DNA of 64,000 nucleotides from Desulfomonile tiedjei DSM 6799. Its GTDB lineage: Bacteria > Desulfobacterota > Desulfomonilia > Desulfomonilales > Desulfomonilaceae. The notes beneath the pieces are model-generated. The model had not been told where the DNA came from and did no database searches. It was given only the letters and a program-made list of their open reading frames with translations. Below are positions 16,901 through 22,588 of this stretch, in pieces; the first letter of the stretch is position 1, and each line of letters begins with the position of its first letter. Both the position numbers and the translations under genes were made by a program. Where the stretch lies: contig NC_018025.1 in NCBI RefSeq assembly GCF_000266945.1, forward strand, positions 930,001 to 994,000. Reading direction: 5' to 3'.

Positions 16901-17904
16901 GATTCCGAGAGGGACTGAGCGCCACCGGAACCGGTATTCCCAAGATCGTTCACGGTAATGGATAGTACGTCGGAACTGCAGAAGTTGCTATCGGGGCTGT
17001 AGAGAATATTCTGCAGCGCTGTGTTGAGCTGGCTCCAGGTTCCCTGGAAGATCATCTCTTGCGTACCATTTCCGGAGAGATAGGTGAGTCCGGAAACATC
17101 GGAAAGCGTCAATACACCGTGATCGACGGAGAGCGTTATTTGAAGAGGATTGCTTCCTGCATCTACGTCATACACGTAAATCCAGGGGATCGTGAGATCG
17201 GAGTCTTCGTCGACTGTTTGTGCGCCAGGTAGAACGGCTGTCGGAGCGTCATTTACGTAAGAAGAGGTATGTTGCTGGATATAGTGAAAATCGTTGCCCC
17301 AGACGTACTCGCTTGAATTCCAATCGTTGTACACCCAGACGCCGAAGCTATCCAAAAACCATGTCTGATAGGGCTCCCATACGCCATCGTTGACTACATC
17401 GAACCATTCCAACGCACCGCTCGCATGCTGCTGAGAGAAATCGTGGAAATCGTCCCAATAATAGCGGCTCATGCCCGTATGATTCCAAACCCAACACCCA
17501 TCGGTGTAATCGTAGAACCAGGTGAATGCAGGCTCCCACTGATAATCGGCCATGTCATCGTACCAATACCAGGTGCCTGTGTTAGTGTCTTCCATGAAGA
17601 GCTCATGGTCGCCGTGGTACCATTCGCAGATTCCGTTATCTCCGGGACAGCACCACCACCCGGTATTCTCATTCCAGTACCATCCACTGGACTCCTGCCA
17701 CCACCAGCCCGAACCGGAATCATCGTACCACCAGCCGTTATCGACGTAGACCCAACCAAGGGAATCCGCCTGATCCGCCTGTGGATCCTGCACATCATCA
17801 GTATCGGTGACAGCTCCATCAAGCACGATTCTGTCTTCGAGCTGCTCAAGCATCAACTCTCGCGACCCGGACAACCATGTCCCGAATATCGCATTTGATT
17901 TCAT
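4954..17904 (-). CDS. Giant RTX-like secreted repeat protein (4316 aa)
   Basis: A single uninterrupted 12.95-kb gene encoding a probable secreted or surface adhesin/matrix protein. The ATG has a strong AAGGAGAGG site. There is no classical signal peptide. The N terminus carries LEQLEDRIVLDGA (about residues 19-31), the LE-x-R-x-L-type signature seen at the start of many large secreted repeat proteins. Residues about 49-205 are extraordinarily Trp/Tyr/Asp-rich (about 24 Trp). Residues about 215-570 hold three cadherin/Big-like modules ending in VNDAP or ENNAP linkers. From about residue 600 to the end runs a calcium-binding-like beta-roll of about 20-residue units (form: GNTLNGxxGxDxLxxYxxAS) punctuated by canonical RTX nonapeptide islands. 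The C terminus ends EDNDLVS, acidic-then-hydrophobic with a hydroxyl residue, compatible with a type I secretion signal; no secretion genes are in the window. Regulation may involve the structured leader at 18012-18115. Function beyond surface or matrix is unknown. Confidence 0.93.
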   Translation of the reverse strand: MKSNAIFGTWLSGSRELMLEQLEDRIVLDGAVTDTDDVQDPQADQADSLGWVYVDNGWWYDDSGSGWWWQESSGWYWNENTGWWCCPGDNGICEWYHGDHELFMEDTNTGTWYWYDDMADYQWEPAFTWFYDYTDGCWVWNHTGMSRYYWDDFHDFSQQHASGALEWFDVVNDGVWEPYQTWFLDSFGVWVYNDWNSSEYVWGNDFHYIQQHTSSYVNDAPTAVLPGAQTVDEDSDLTIPWIYVYDVDAGSNPLQITLSVDHGVLTLSDVSGLTYLSGNGTQEMIFQGTWSQLNTALQNILYSPDSNFCSSDVLSITVNDLGNTGSGGAQSLSESIQITVTPVNDAPVSDPIPDPAALNQNFGIYEYDVHSYFTDIDSVLNYSLGTITYYGGLALADLSINSTTGVVSFTSALNSYGSVQVQVIASDGQYSTFQTFTLTVHGENNAPLNTVPTTQTFEGTLVFGTAYGNQISVFDPDAGTDSVQVTLTAGNGILTLGSTPIGLTITGDGTGTVTIIGSQADINAALEGLTYTPDAGFAGESSIQIITDDLGHTGSGTNLTDTDTIDMNVNYRIVDSVGYWVVHMQSTSYSAQDRNEIIYGTTGDDIIDALSTTHQYIVYAGDGNDTVSIVGTNNKVYGEGGNDTLTVSGTGSGNTLYGGDGTDTLQVSGTASNNVLNGGNDNDTILASDTASDNTLNGDAGNDTLTSTSSGINTLDGGDGNDTINGSDSSQDILFGGAGDDLVYGNGGNDIMEGGDGRDTLYGGEGSDELTLLGSGGEAHGGAGNDYLYVAGTATGNTLNGDDGTDYMYVNDNASNNVLNGHDSSLGGTDMDQMYVFDSGTGNTLNGGGGGDFLRIRGTASNNVLNGNDGDDYLEAFGNATGNTLNGEAGNDYLYAYESASNNVLNAGEGDDSLRAYQTATGNTLNGEAGADTMHVYGSAANNVLNAGDGNDILQAYGTATGNTLNGESEMDALDAYEDAQYNTLNGGGGMLDMLKVYGSAHHNVLNGYDGLGGGDATDNDYLLAYDNAANNTLNGDGGADQMAAYGSASNNVLNGHDGSGGGTDADQMFACDNATGNTLNGGGGGDRLEIYGSASNNVVNGQDGPDAFYIYDNATGNTLNAGTGGDRLQVSGSASNNVLNGDDGNDELFAYDSATGNTLNGGGGSDNVFVYHSAHHNVLNGHDGTGGGTDADNLYAGNTASYNTLNGDGGDDNLLVSNTASNNVLNGNNGDDYLEAQGSAANNVLNGNDGADELRASENAAGNTLNGGAGDDTLTSTSTLPNVLHGGDGNDTINGSDSSGDTLFGGTGNDLVYGNGGDDTIVGGDGTDTLYGGAGNDSLTLTGTGGQAHGESGDDELYAAGTATGNTLYGGDGADHLYAQDTATGNTLNGGAGNDILNVYGTASNNVLNGFDGSGGGTDIDHLNVYQTGTGNTLNGEGGNDNLYAVGDSTGNVLNGGGGNDRMYASGSAHNNTLNGDSGEDHLEVLGNASNNVLNGGEGNDEAYVYDSANGNTANGNAGQDRLDVYGSAYSNVLNGGDDHDYLYAYNNATGNTLSGNGGEDELYVYIAASNNVLNGHDGSGGGTEWDRFYVEDNANGNTINGDGGDDGIWVLDSASNNVLNGGDGDDWMYVCDSATGNTVNGSAGLDTLRVYGNAEDNLLDGGDDNDSLYAYESATGNTLNGEGGDDTLEVYGSAHDNVLNGSDGTDTLRAYGTAQDNVLNGHDGLGGETETDYLYASETATGNTLHGDGGNDTLEAGGSAANNMLHGDAGNDTLLASGSATGNTLYGDAGDDTLTSTSTAANTLDGGEGNDTINGSDLVSESALMLVGGQNDDVIYGNGGDDTIEGGNGVDTIYGGAGNDTLTLSGTVGQAYGDAGDDRLYVVGAASGNTLSGGDGADHLFASDTTTGNTLNGDGDHDELHANGSASNNVLNGGDGEDDLFAHGSATGNTLNGNAGTDYLDAYESAWNNVLNGYDGQGGGTEIDCMYAFDSATGNTLNGDGGGDYMRAYDTAEGNILNGGSGNDLLCSEDYAANNVLNGGDDIDYLYARGSAQDNTLNGDAGEDELYAQGSASNNLLNGGDNDDSMSAGDNAAGNTLNGNAGEDLLYVEGSASDNVLNGHDGLGGGTEADRMYLYENATRNTLNGDGGNDSIGAMDSASNNVLNGGDGADNMFAYDSATGNILNAGADNDTLDVQDNATGNTLNGDAGDDTLTSTSTASNTLDGGEGNDTITGSDSSGDSLVGGAGNDLVYGNGGDDTIEGGDGTDTIYGGAGNDTLTLTGTGGEAYGDDGDDRLYVGGTASGNTLSGNGGSDTLEAYGSASNNVLFGYDTTVGGTDTDRLYVYDSATGNTLIGGGGNDELRVYGNASNNTLFGLAGNDSLYAYDSATGNMLAADVGDDFLYVYGTATGNTLFGEDGTDLLEAYGSASGNVLNGYNGSGGGPEADELNAYDNASGNTLNGEGGNDVLNVYGSAANNALNGGTGDDLMCAYDSATGNTLDGDTGEDQMYVYGTASNNVLNGGDTGDYMFAYDSATGNTLNGEAGNDFARVRGNASNNVVNGGDGDDLLHAFENATGNTLNGNSGEDHMEVYGDASGNVLNGYDGSGGGTDADALFAGGSAHNNTLNGDGGDDYLDVGDSAYDNVLNGNDGNDELYAWSTATGNTLHGDEGTDTLEVDDSANLNELYGDGGTDYLNALNGAYNNVLHGNDGNDQIQMMDTATGNTAYGDAGADVCLVVGNASNNAMYGGDDNDSMYVYASATGNTLSGEAGADRMEVHNSASGNVLNGNEGDDDFYAYGSATGNTLNADDGIDTLRVFETASNNVLNGGNDNDTLLASESATGNTLNGDAGDDTLTSTSLFVNTLNGGEGNDTINGSDLIGDTALLGGAGNDLIYGNGGNDTIDGGEGTDTLYGGEGDDDLTLWGTGGEAYGGPNTGVENLNVRGSASGNTLYGGDGSDYLYAYDNATGNVLNGDGAKDYLYARDSATGNTLNGSAGDDYLYARNFANYNVLNGGDDNDDLRAQGSAHHNTLNGDAGFEDFLFAMESASYNVLYGYNSTGSETSWNDLYAYDNATGNTLYGSAGADILWAVGTATGNVFYGGEGEDDASLGDESTGNTVYGEGGNDQIGLTLNAHHNTIYGGDGNDRLAFLYNAHHNVVYGDNGTGDGGDDQFVFYHEVSNNYENTLYGEGGNDSFLLRWKAHQNVVYGGDGNDSLNCFGNAVNNVLYGHDGSGGGTDADHFTCYDMATNNTLNGEGGDDTLEAYEASGLNVLNGGDGNDTLLAYGYTAFNTLNGEAGNDTLHAYEFANMNVLNGGDGEDTLLAEADATDYANTLNGDGGSDTLRAYGTADSNVLNGGDDVDTLLAEGSSHNNTLNGGEGDETITSTSTGGNYLIGGAGNDLLQGGDGDDTLVSDEGTDTLYGGLGYDYVYLQSTGAVAYGETRGGWWEITGSANTVYGGDLADEIYVRGTATGNIIYGGGANDDFYVYDNATGNTLYGGDSYDDFYLTDNATGNICYGDDGSLTGTDAEYYVFEGKASGNTIYGTAGDDDVRFTGDFGDAPSNNVVYCGDGDDYVNVIRDATGNTIYGEGGNDYLLTQTTSWGNVLNGGDGDDTLKANSYTHDNTFNGDDGADTLVAQTLMDGGYNVFNGGDGNDTFNIKYSQSSNQPTHDNTFNGDAGDDYFETNGEYSPGYTTCPYNNVINGGDGNDTLRFDRDSHDNTFNGGAGSDTVYLYGNVANNVLNGGDDNDSLYAYENATGNTLNGDAGDDTLTSTSTLSNTLNGGDGNDTITGSDSSADELSGGAGNDLVYGNGGADTMYGGEGIDTLYGGAGNDVITLESSGGQAYGEEDDDTLYVAGTGSGNTLSGGDGNDFLYAGGTATGNTLNGDAGADRLNAYDTASNNVLNGHDGSGGGTDADELYVYGSATGNTLNGEGGADSLFAHESALNNVLNGGAGNDLLYVYDAATRNTLNGGDGEDRLEVYGTASENVLNGQDGSTEGSDVDYLHAYGSAQGNTLNGGGGADEMHVYGIASNNVLNGDDAFSVGNDGSDYLYAYESATGNTLNGNEGGDAIRVYGDAYNNLLNGHDGTGGGTETDQLSAYGNAHGNTLNGEGGQDSLGLDGSAYNNILNGHDGTGGGTEKDTFTAAGTSNGNTMNGEGGDDRLDMQLNSHHNVFDGGEGSEQIYVKGSTHHNTVNAGTGNDTLYVTESAQYNAVNGDAGDDRLDLHMGLTSASDNTLNGGDGNDTMYGNAYSNVLYGGLGADSITGGAGSETIYHGADDNANPDGSQDAIISGGGTDTIVANTNPLEDNDLVS
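4990..16110 (-). repeat. 60-bp tandem repeat array with RTX nonapeptide islands
   Basis: The coding DNA has a 60-bp period (20-residue unit) with occasional 78-bp units that insert a GSGGGTDAD-like loop. Alternate units start GNTLNG and NNVLNG. Seven islands of nonapeptide (GGxGxDxLx) repeats interrupt the array at about 15565-15790, 13850-14075, 12275-12515, 11030-11260, 9105-9340, 7585-7755 (degenerate) and 6360-6595. Each is marked by the phrase LTSTS, followed by GNDTI-GSDSS and LVYGNGG-type sequence. Island-to-island spacing is 1.2-1.9 kb, so the gene is organised as unequal super-repeats. Units are diverged in codon usage, so this is not a recent pure amplification. Confidence 0.9.
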
Positions 17905-18011
17905 CTTCCTCTCCTTACTTCATAAACGTACAAACAATGAGAGATCGACCACAGCGGATCCCTGAATATCTGTCATTGGCATCGGCTGAACCAATACGCT
18001 TTCATCATTAC

Positions 18012-18115
18012 CGGCTCTGGCAAATCTCCTCCGCTACGAACGCCATGTCTTGGCGTGGCTGACTTCGCTTCGGAGACCTGCCAGAGCCGACTTCATCCAA
18101 AGTCACTTCTTTGGA
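18012..18115 (-). promoter_or_regulatory. Structured leader (nested inverted repeats) upstream of the giant gene
   Basis: An 11-bp perfect outer stem, CGGCTCTGGCA (18012-18022) with TGCCAGAGCCG (18079-18089), encloses TCTCC/GGAGA (18025-18029 with 18072-18076) and an inner CGCCA/TGGCG hairpin (18041-18055). A separate 7-bp hairpin, TCCAAAG/CTTTGGA, lies at 18096-18115. The structure sits 110-210 bp upstream of the giant gene's ATG, probably inside its 5' leader. It matches no riboswitch consensus I recognise. It could be an RNA regulator, an attenuator or a palindromic repeat element. Confidence 0.5.
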
Positions 18116-18842
18116 GACGCATTAAAGCCGTTTCCGGAACAGCGATAATTTCTCCCCGAGGCGCAGAGCGCGTTAATACCGATTCGCAATCAAAGAAGGA
18201 AAATTCGGGGAAACACTTCTTACAACAAAGGTTCTCCAAATCTTACTGTTTTGAAAGCGCATTGGAATTAAGTTGTTCCAAGCAGAATGCTGATTATCGA
18301 GGTAGTCCCGAGCAGAGTGTGCTATATGCGCATTCGCTTTCATTGACCTCATTCGGCTACACGGAGACCGTCCGCCACTGGCTGACCAGTGAGCCCGGCG
18401 TCTCTGCCAGGCCAAATGAGAACTGTCCATTTATTGGTGAAATGGAATTAGGACACCACCGACGCGCAGCGTTGATCGATTTCTTTCGATAGGAGTAGAC
18501 GCCTCCCGCAATATCTTCCGAACCATTTTCCGACGATAAATATGCCTCATCCCCTCTTGAGGCTCATAAGATGATCTCGATATTTAAAGTAGCAATTTCC
18601 AGGCCAGAGAAAGCGAATGTGACGACCTAAAATTAACCTACTGATATACCAGGTTGTTCTTCACACTTTCCCATAGAATGAGGCCGTGGGAGGGTCAAGC
18701 GTATCTGTGGATATTATGGTAAAACAATGACGGAGACCGAAAGGACAGCTAATGAGTTGAGATATTGACTAATTCGCTGTTATGGTTTTTCAATGACGAT
18801 GCGCAAAATCTTCACATCACTGAGCCATCTGGTAAAAGCCGG
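18116..18842. other. Intergenic region without a supported gene
   Basis: About 730 bp between the leader of the giant gene and the 3' end of the sigma-54 activator gene. Open frames here have no protein-like composition or ribosome site. It must contain the promoter for the minus-strand giant gene, but I could not pick a convincing -35/-10 or -24/-12 pair. Confidence 0.5.
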
Positions 18843-21401
18843 TTATTTTCGGATGCCCAGCCGTCGCATATGATGATCGATTGAGTTTCGTGTCATGCCG
18901 AGAAGGATTGCAGCCTTCTTGATGCTACCGCGAGACCGCTCCAGTGCTTTGTTGATAAGTGCCCGTTTAGTTTCCTCCACCGCCTCGTCGAAAGAGCGAG
19001 CTCGCCCCAAGAGAATTGCCATTTCTGTGTCTCGGGAGGCTCCGGGCTGTTTTGAATCGGTTTTTTCAAGCCCGAGGTCCATCACGGTGATTTTCTTTCG
19101 GTCGCACAGAATGAGCGCCCTTTCCAGAACATTCTGCAATTCTCTTATATTTCCCGGCCAATTGTAGTCAAGGAGAGCGCTCATGGCAGCGTTGTCCAGG
19201 GAAGGCAGGTTCGTGAGTCCCATTCGTTCCCCCGCGCGGGAGAGCAATTCCCGTGCAAGTCTCGGCAAATCTTCCATCCGTTCTCTCAGAGGAGGAACGG
19301 TGATCGTAAGGACTGCGAGTCGATAGAAGAGGTCCAGCCGAAAACGTTCCTTTTCAATCTCCTTTACAAGGTCGCGATTGGTCGCAGCGAGTATCCTGGC
19401 ATCTACAGTAATGGAGGTTTCGCCTCCGACGCGTGTGATAGACTGCGTATCCATGAAGGTCAAGAGTTTGGACTGCAGGGCCCATGGCATCTCTCCTATC
19501 TCGTTGAGGAGAAGCGTGCCTCCCTCAGCAAGTTCCAAAAGACCGCGCTTACGAGCCCGAGCGCCTGTGAACGCACCCGCTTCGTGACCGAAGAGTTCGG
19601 ACTCAACCAGTTCCGGAGGCAGCGCTGCACAGTTGATGGAGAAGAATGAGCTTCCGGAGCGGCGAGAGTGGTCGTGCAGGAATCGAGCCCAATGGTCCTT
19701 GCCCGTACCGCTTTCGCCAAGAAACAGGACAGTACTGTCGCTTTCTGCAGCAAGGACCACCTGGCGCCTGGTTTCTTGAATCATGGCGGACCGGTAGCTC
19801 CGGGACGGGGGGGCTAGCCGTTCATCTTGCGCAGCCTTGCGTTCGCTCACGTCACGAGCGATGCCGCAGATGCCGAAGGTATTTCCCGAAGAATCTCTCA
19901 AGGGAAATCTGATGATGTCCAATGAAATGGGCCAGCCTTTCCAGGTGACCGTATGCTCCGTCTCGAACGATTCCCCTTCCAGGACCCGAATCTCCAGGCT
20001 GTTGGCACGCTCCGCGTAATGGGAATCCAGTGCCAGTGCATCGTCGGTCTTTCCCAGGACTTCTTCAATGGGTCTTTCCAGAAGTTTGAGGTACGCCGGA
20101 TTCGCGTGAGTGTACTCCAATTTTGTGTTCTTGATAAAAAAGCAGTCTTCGGCTGCCTCGAATATGACCCTGAAGCGTTCTTCACTGGCTCTCAGGGATT
20201 CTTCCGTCCTTTTTCGGGCATCGATCTCTTGCGCAAGCTCGACATTTTTTCTGCGCAAAGCTTCGGCCGAGCGAGCTTCCCGCTCCAGGCGACGCTCCAA
20301 CTCCTCGCGTTTTCGATCCGTGATATCTATCAACGACACAATGCTTTGAGTTGTTCCGGTTATGATTCCACCTGTCAAGAGCATGTGTTTGCACGTGCCC
20401 TGCTTGTCCGTCAGTTTGAACTCATATTGGACGGGAACAGCATCAGGATTTGTCCTTCGCAGTGCATGAATCTCTTTCATCCACTCAAGATCGTCTTCGG
20501 AGACCAGCTCTGTCCAGCATTTCTTTCCTTCTATCTCTTTCTTCGAATAACCTGTATCTTGCTCAAATCGTGCATTTACCATGGAGATCGTAGTATCTTC
20601 CTCACTGACCGCAATGGCGGTTCCTGTTGTCTCAAATATGGTTCGATACCTGTTTTCGCTCTCTCGCAGGCGTGCCTCTCGTTCCGCCAGTGTTCGCATC
20701 ATGCCGGCAATGCTGGTACTCAGGAATTCAAACTCCACCAGACCGGTGTAGGATGGTGGAACTCCATCGCGCAAGTCCCGGATGATCTGGTTCACGGGGC
20801 GGCTCAGAAGACGATTCTCGACGATAATCAAGCCAAATGTCATCAAGAAGAGGAGTGCGCTGAATATCCAGTATAGCTGTTGTACTCTTTCGACCAGCGA
20901 GCTGTATGCAGCCGAATCGCGTGCGATAAGGATGCGCCAGCCCCAGGGTTGAAAGTCGAAGGTGTACGCGAAATAGTGTTTGCCGGCGACAGAGCGGCTT
21001 ATCAAAATATTCGTGTTGTTAGCGGAGGATGCTGCCGAACGGAGTTCTTGGGCTTCTTCCGTCTCCATCAAGATCTCGCTTTTAGAGTCATTTCGTTGGC
21101 ATATGATTCCTTTAAGCCTGAACTTCTCCAAGTAATCCTCTACATCGCCCATAGTCAGCGCTTTCTTGATTCGCACGGCTGTGGGGTCCTCCAGCTTGCC
21201 CGACTGCATAAGCTCCTCAAAGCAGCGATTACAGTTCCCGAAGATCTCACGTGAAAACGATTTCAAATCCTCTTCTGCGCGTTCTCTGGCAAAGAAGTTG
21301 ATCATGTCTGCCACAAACAAGTGGAGCACCAACCCAAACAGTGTTACCAGCAATAATATCGGAGCTGCCACTCGAAAGGCGAGCTTGCGCAAGATCTTCA
21401 T
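18843..21401 (-). CDS. Membrane-anchored PAS-PAS sigma-54-dependent transcriptional activator
   Basis: An 852-residue enhancer-binding protein. The start is set at the ATG at 21401, which overlaps the stop of the upstream binding-protein gene (ATGA) and has a GGAG site. N-terminal TM1 (about residues 8-32), a periplasmic segment to about 165, TM2 (LYWIFSALLFLMTFGLII), two PAS domains (about 245-370 and 410-540), an AAA+ domain with Walker A GESGTGKD and the sigma-54 contact loop GAFTGA, and a C-terminal Fis-type HTH (AAILLGMTRNSIDHHMRRLG). It has neither receiver nor kinase domains, so it is a one-component regulator that senses across the membrane. Oddity: the Walker B motif reads LLLNEIGE, with Asn where Asp is usual. 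Co-transcribed with two orphan binding proteins that probably deliver its ligand (inference). Confidence 0.88.
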   Translation of the reverse strand: MKILRKLAFRVAAPILLLVTLFGLVLHLFVADMINFFARERAEEDLKSFSREIFGNCNRCFEELMQSGKLEDPTAVRIKKALTMGDVEDYLEKFRLKGIICQRNDSKSEILMETEEAQELRSAASSANNTNILISRSVAGKHYFAYTFDFQPWGWRILIARDSAAYSSLVERVQQLYWIFSALLFLMTFGLIIVENRLLSRPVNQIIRDLRDGVPPSYTGLVEFEFLSTSIAGMMRTLAEREARLRESENRYRTIFETTGTAIAVSEEDTTISMVNARFEQDTGYSKKEIEGKKCWTELVSEDDLEWMKEIHALRRTNPDAVPVQYEFKLTDKQGTCKHMLLTGGIITGTTQSIVSLIDITDRKREELERRLEREARSAEALRRKNVELAQEIDARKRTEESLRASEERFRVIFEAAEDCFFIKNTKLEYTHANPAYLKLLERPIEEVLGKTDDALALDSHYAERANSLEIRVLEGESFETEHTVTWKGWPISLDIIRFPLRDSSGNTFGICGIARDVSERKAAQDERLAPPSRSYRSAMIQETRRQVVLAAESDSTVLFLGESGTGKDHWARFLHDHSRRSGSSFFSINCAALPPELVESELFGHEAGAFTGARARKRGLLELAEGGTLLLNEIGEMPWALQSKLLTFMDTQSITRVGGETSITVDARILAATNRDLVKEIEKERFRLDLFYRLAVLTITVPPLRERMEDLPRLARELLSRAGERMGLTNLPSLDNAAMSALLDYNWPGNIRELQNVLERALILCDRKKITVMDLGLEKTDSKQPGASRDTEMAILLGRARSFDEAVEETKRALINKALERSRGSIKKAAILLGMTRNSIDHHMRRLGIRK

Positions 21402-22588
21402 GGCTTCGTCTCCGGAGGGAATAGGAGTGGAGCAGTGCGCAAAGTTTCGGGCCAAACTATTCTTTTGCGACCATTCTGCCACTGGACGATGATCGGACGC
21501 TGGCGCACCTGAACTCCAGCTTCGTCAACGCCGTATCTTCCTATCAGGGTGACAGTATCAAGGTTGGACAGGACTTCTCGGACTTTCTCCCGATCCATGC
21601 ATCCAGCTCGCGATATTGCCTCAGCAAGGATAACTCCGGCGGCATAGCAGTTCGCTGCATGGTACGAAGGATCGCGCTTGTATTCCCGGCGAAAGGAGTT
21701 CAGGAATTCACTTCCGCCAGGAAAAGAACTCCCTATTTTTGGATCCCAGATGCAGCATCCCAGAGAATAATCAGCAAGATCGCCCAGAACCTTGCAATAT
21801 TCGTCCAGGGCAGGACCCATCTGAGCGAAAAAGATCCTTGGGGTCCAACCTATCGAGGCAAGAGCTTTTCTGATCGCCACTGCGTCATGAAAGTATCCCC
21901 ACACTAAGATCGCATGGACCCCGGAATCCCGAGCGCGACGGAGTTGTTCCCCGATGTCGGGCATGCTAGCGGTTTCCAGGGACACAACTTCCAGTCCAAA
22001 GCGGCGGGCCCACTTCTCTGCGTCCCGGGGTGAACCTAGCTGCATCAGCGCATCATTCACCAGGATGACCAGGCGCGTCACATTGGATTCGGCCATCAGG
22101 GTGAAAATGGCTTTGGTCCACCGCCGTTCCGGGGTGGTTACACCAAAGGCGTATTTCGGCCCCGAGTCCCAGACACTCTCAACCGAGGTGACCGGCAGCA
22201 ACGTCGGATAACGGTATTCTTCCAACAATGGGATCACCGCCTTGGAAATAGGACTGGAATATGGACCGAAAACGAAATCGAATTGCCCACTTGACAACAT
22301 CTCGCGATAGATCGTCGCGGCAGTCTCGGGATCGCCTTGGTCGTCATGAATGACGAGATCTATCGGCCGCCCTAATATTCCTCCTTCGCCGTTCTGGGTC
22401 TTGGCCCAAAGCCGTAACCCGTCCGCACACATCCCCCCGAGAGGCGCGTAGTCTCCCGACAGAGCGAAAGATACGCCGATCCGAACAGGGTCAACCGCCC
22501 AGACCGGGCACGCCCAAAGACGGAGCAGTGCCGCCAGGACCAATAGCGGTGCAGATAATCGCAAAGTGAGTCTGCGCAAAATGTTCAT
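21398..22588 (-). CDS. Orphan periplasmic binding protein, branched-chain amino acid/urea type (paralogue 1)
   Basis: A 396-residue type I periplasmic binding protein (Peripla_BP_6-like) with an N-terminal signal peptide ending near ACPVWAVDP. The mature start VRIGVSFALSGDYAPLG and the segment GGILGRPIDLVIHDDQGDP match LivK/UrtA-like receptors. About 60-65 percent identical by eye to the gene just upstream, so a tandem duplication. ATGA-type overlaps join it to both neighbours (22585-22588 and 21398-21401). No permease or ATPase gene is nearby, which suggests a sensing rather than transport role for the membrane-bound activator encoded next. The ligand is unknown; amino acids, amides or aromatic acids are all known for the family. 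Confidence 0.87.
   Translation of the reverse strand: MNILRRLTLRLSAPLLVLAALLRLWACPVWAVDPVRIGVSFALSGDYAPLGGMCADGLRLWAKTQNGEGGILGRPIDLVIHDDQGDPETAATIYREMLSSGQFDFVFGPYSSPISKAVIPLLEEYRYPTLLPVTSVESVWDSGPKYAFGVTTPERRWTKAIFTLMAESNVTRLVILVNDALMQLGSPRDAEKWARRFGLEVVSLETASMPDIGEQLRRARDSGVHAILVWGYFHDAVAIRKALASIGWTPRIFFAQMGPALDEYCKVLGDLADYSLGCCIWDPKIGSSFPGGSEFLNSFRREYKRDPSYHAANCYAAGVILAEAISRAGCMDREKVREVLSNLDTVTLIGRYGVDEAGVQVRQRPIIVQWQNGRKRIVWPETLRTAPLLFPPETKP

Noticed and set aside
18055-18492. 145-codon plus-strand frame between the giant gene and the activator
   Set aside because: It runs through the inverted-repeat leader, lacks a ribosome site and has no recognisable domain.
19953-20876. 307-codon plus-strand frame opposite the membrane-anchored activator
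   Set aside because: Entirely antisense to a strongly supported PAS/AAA+ protein, with Cys/Phe/Gln-rich, non-protein-like composition.
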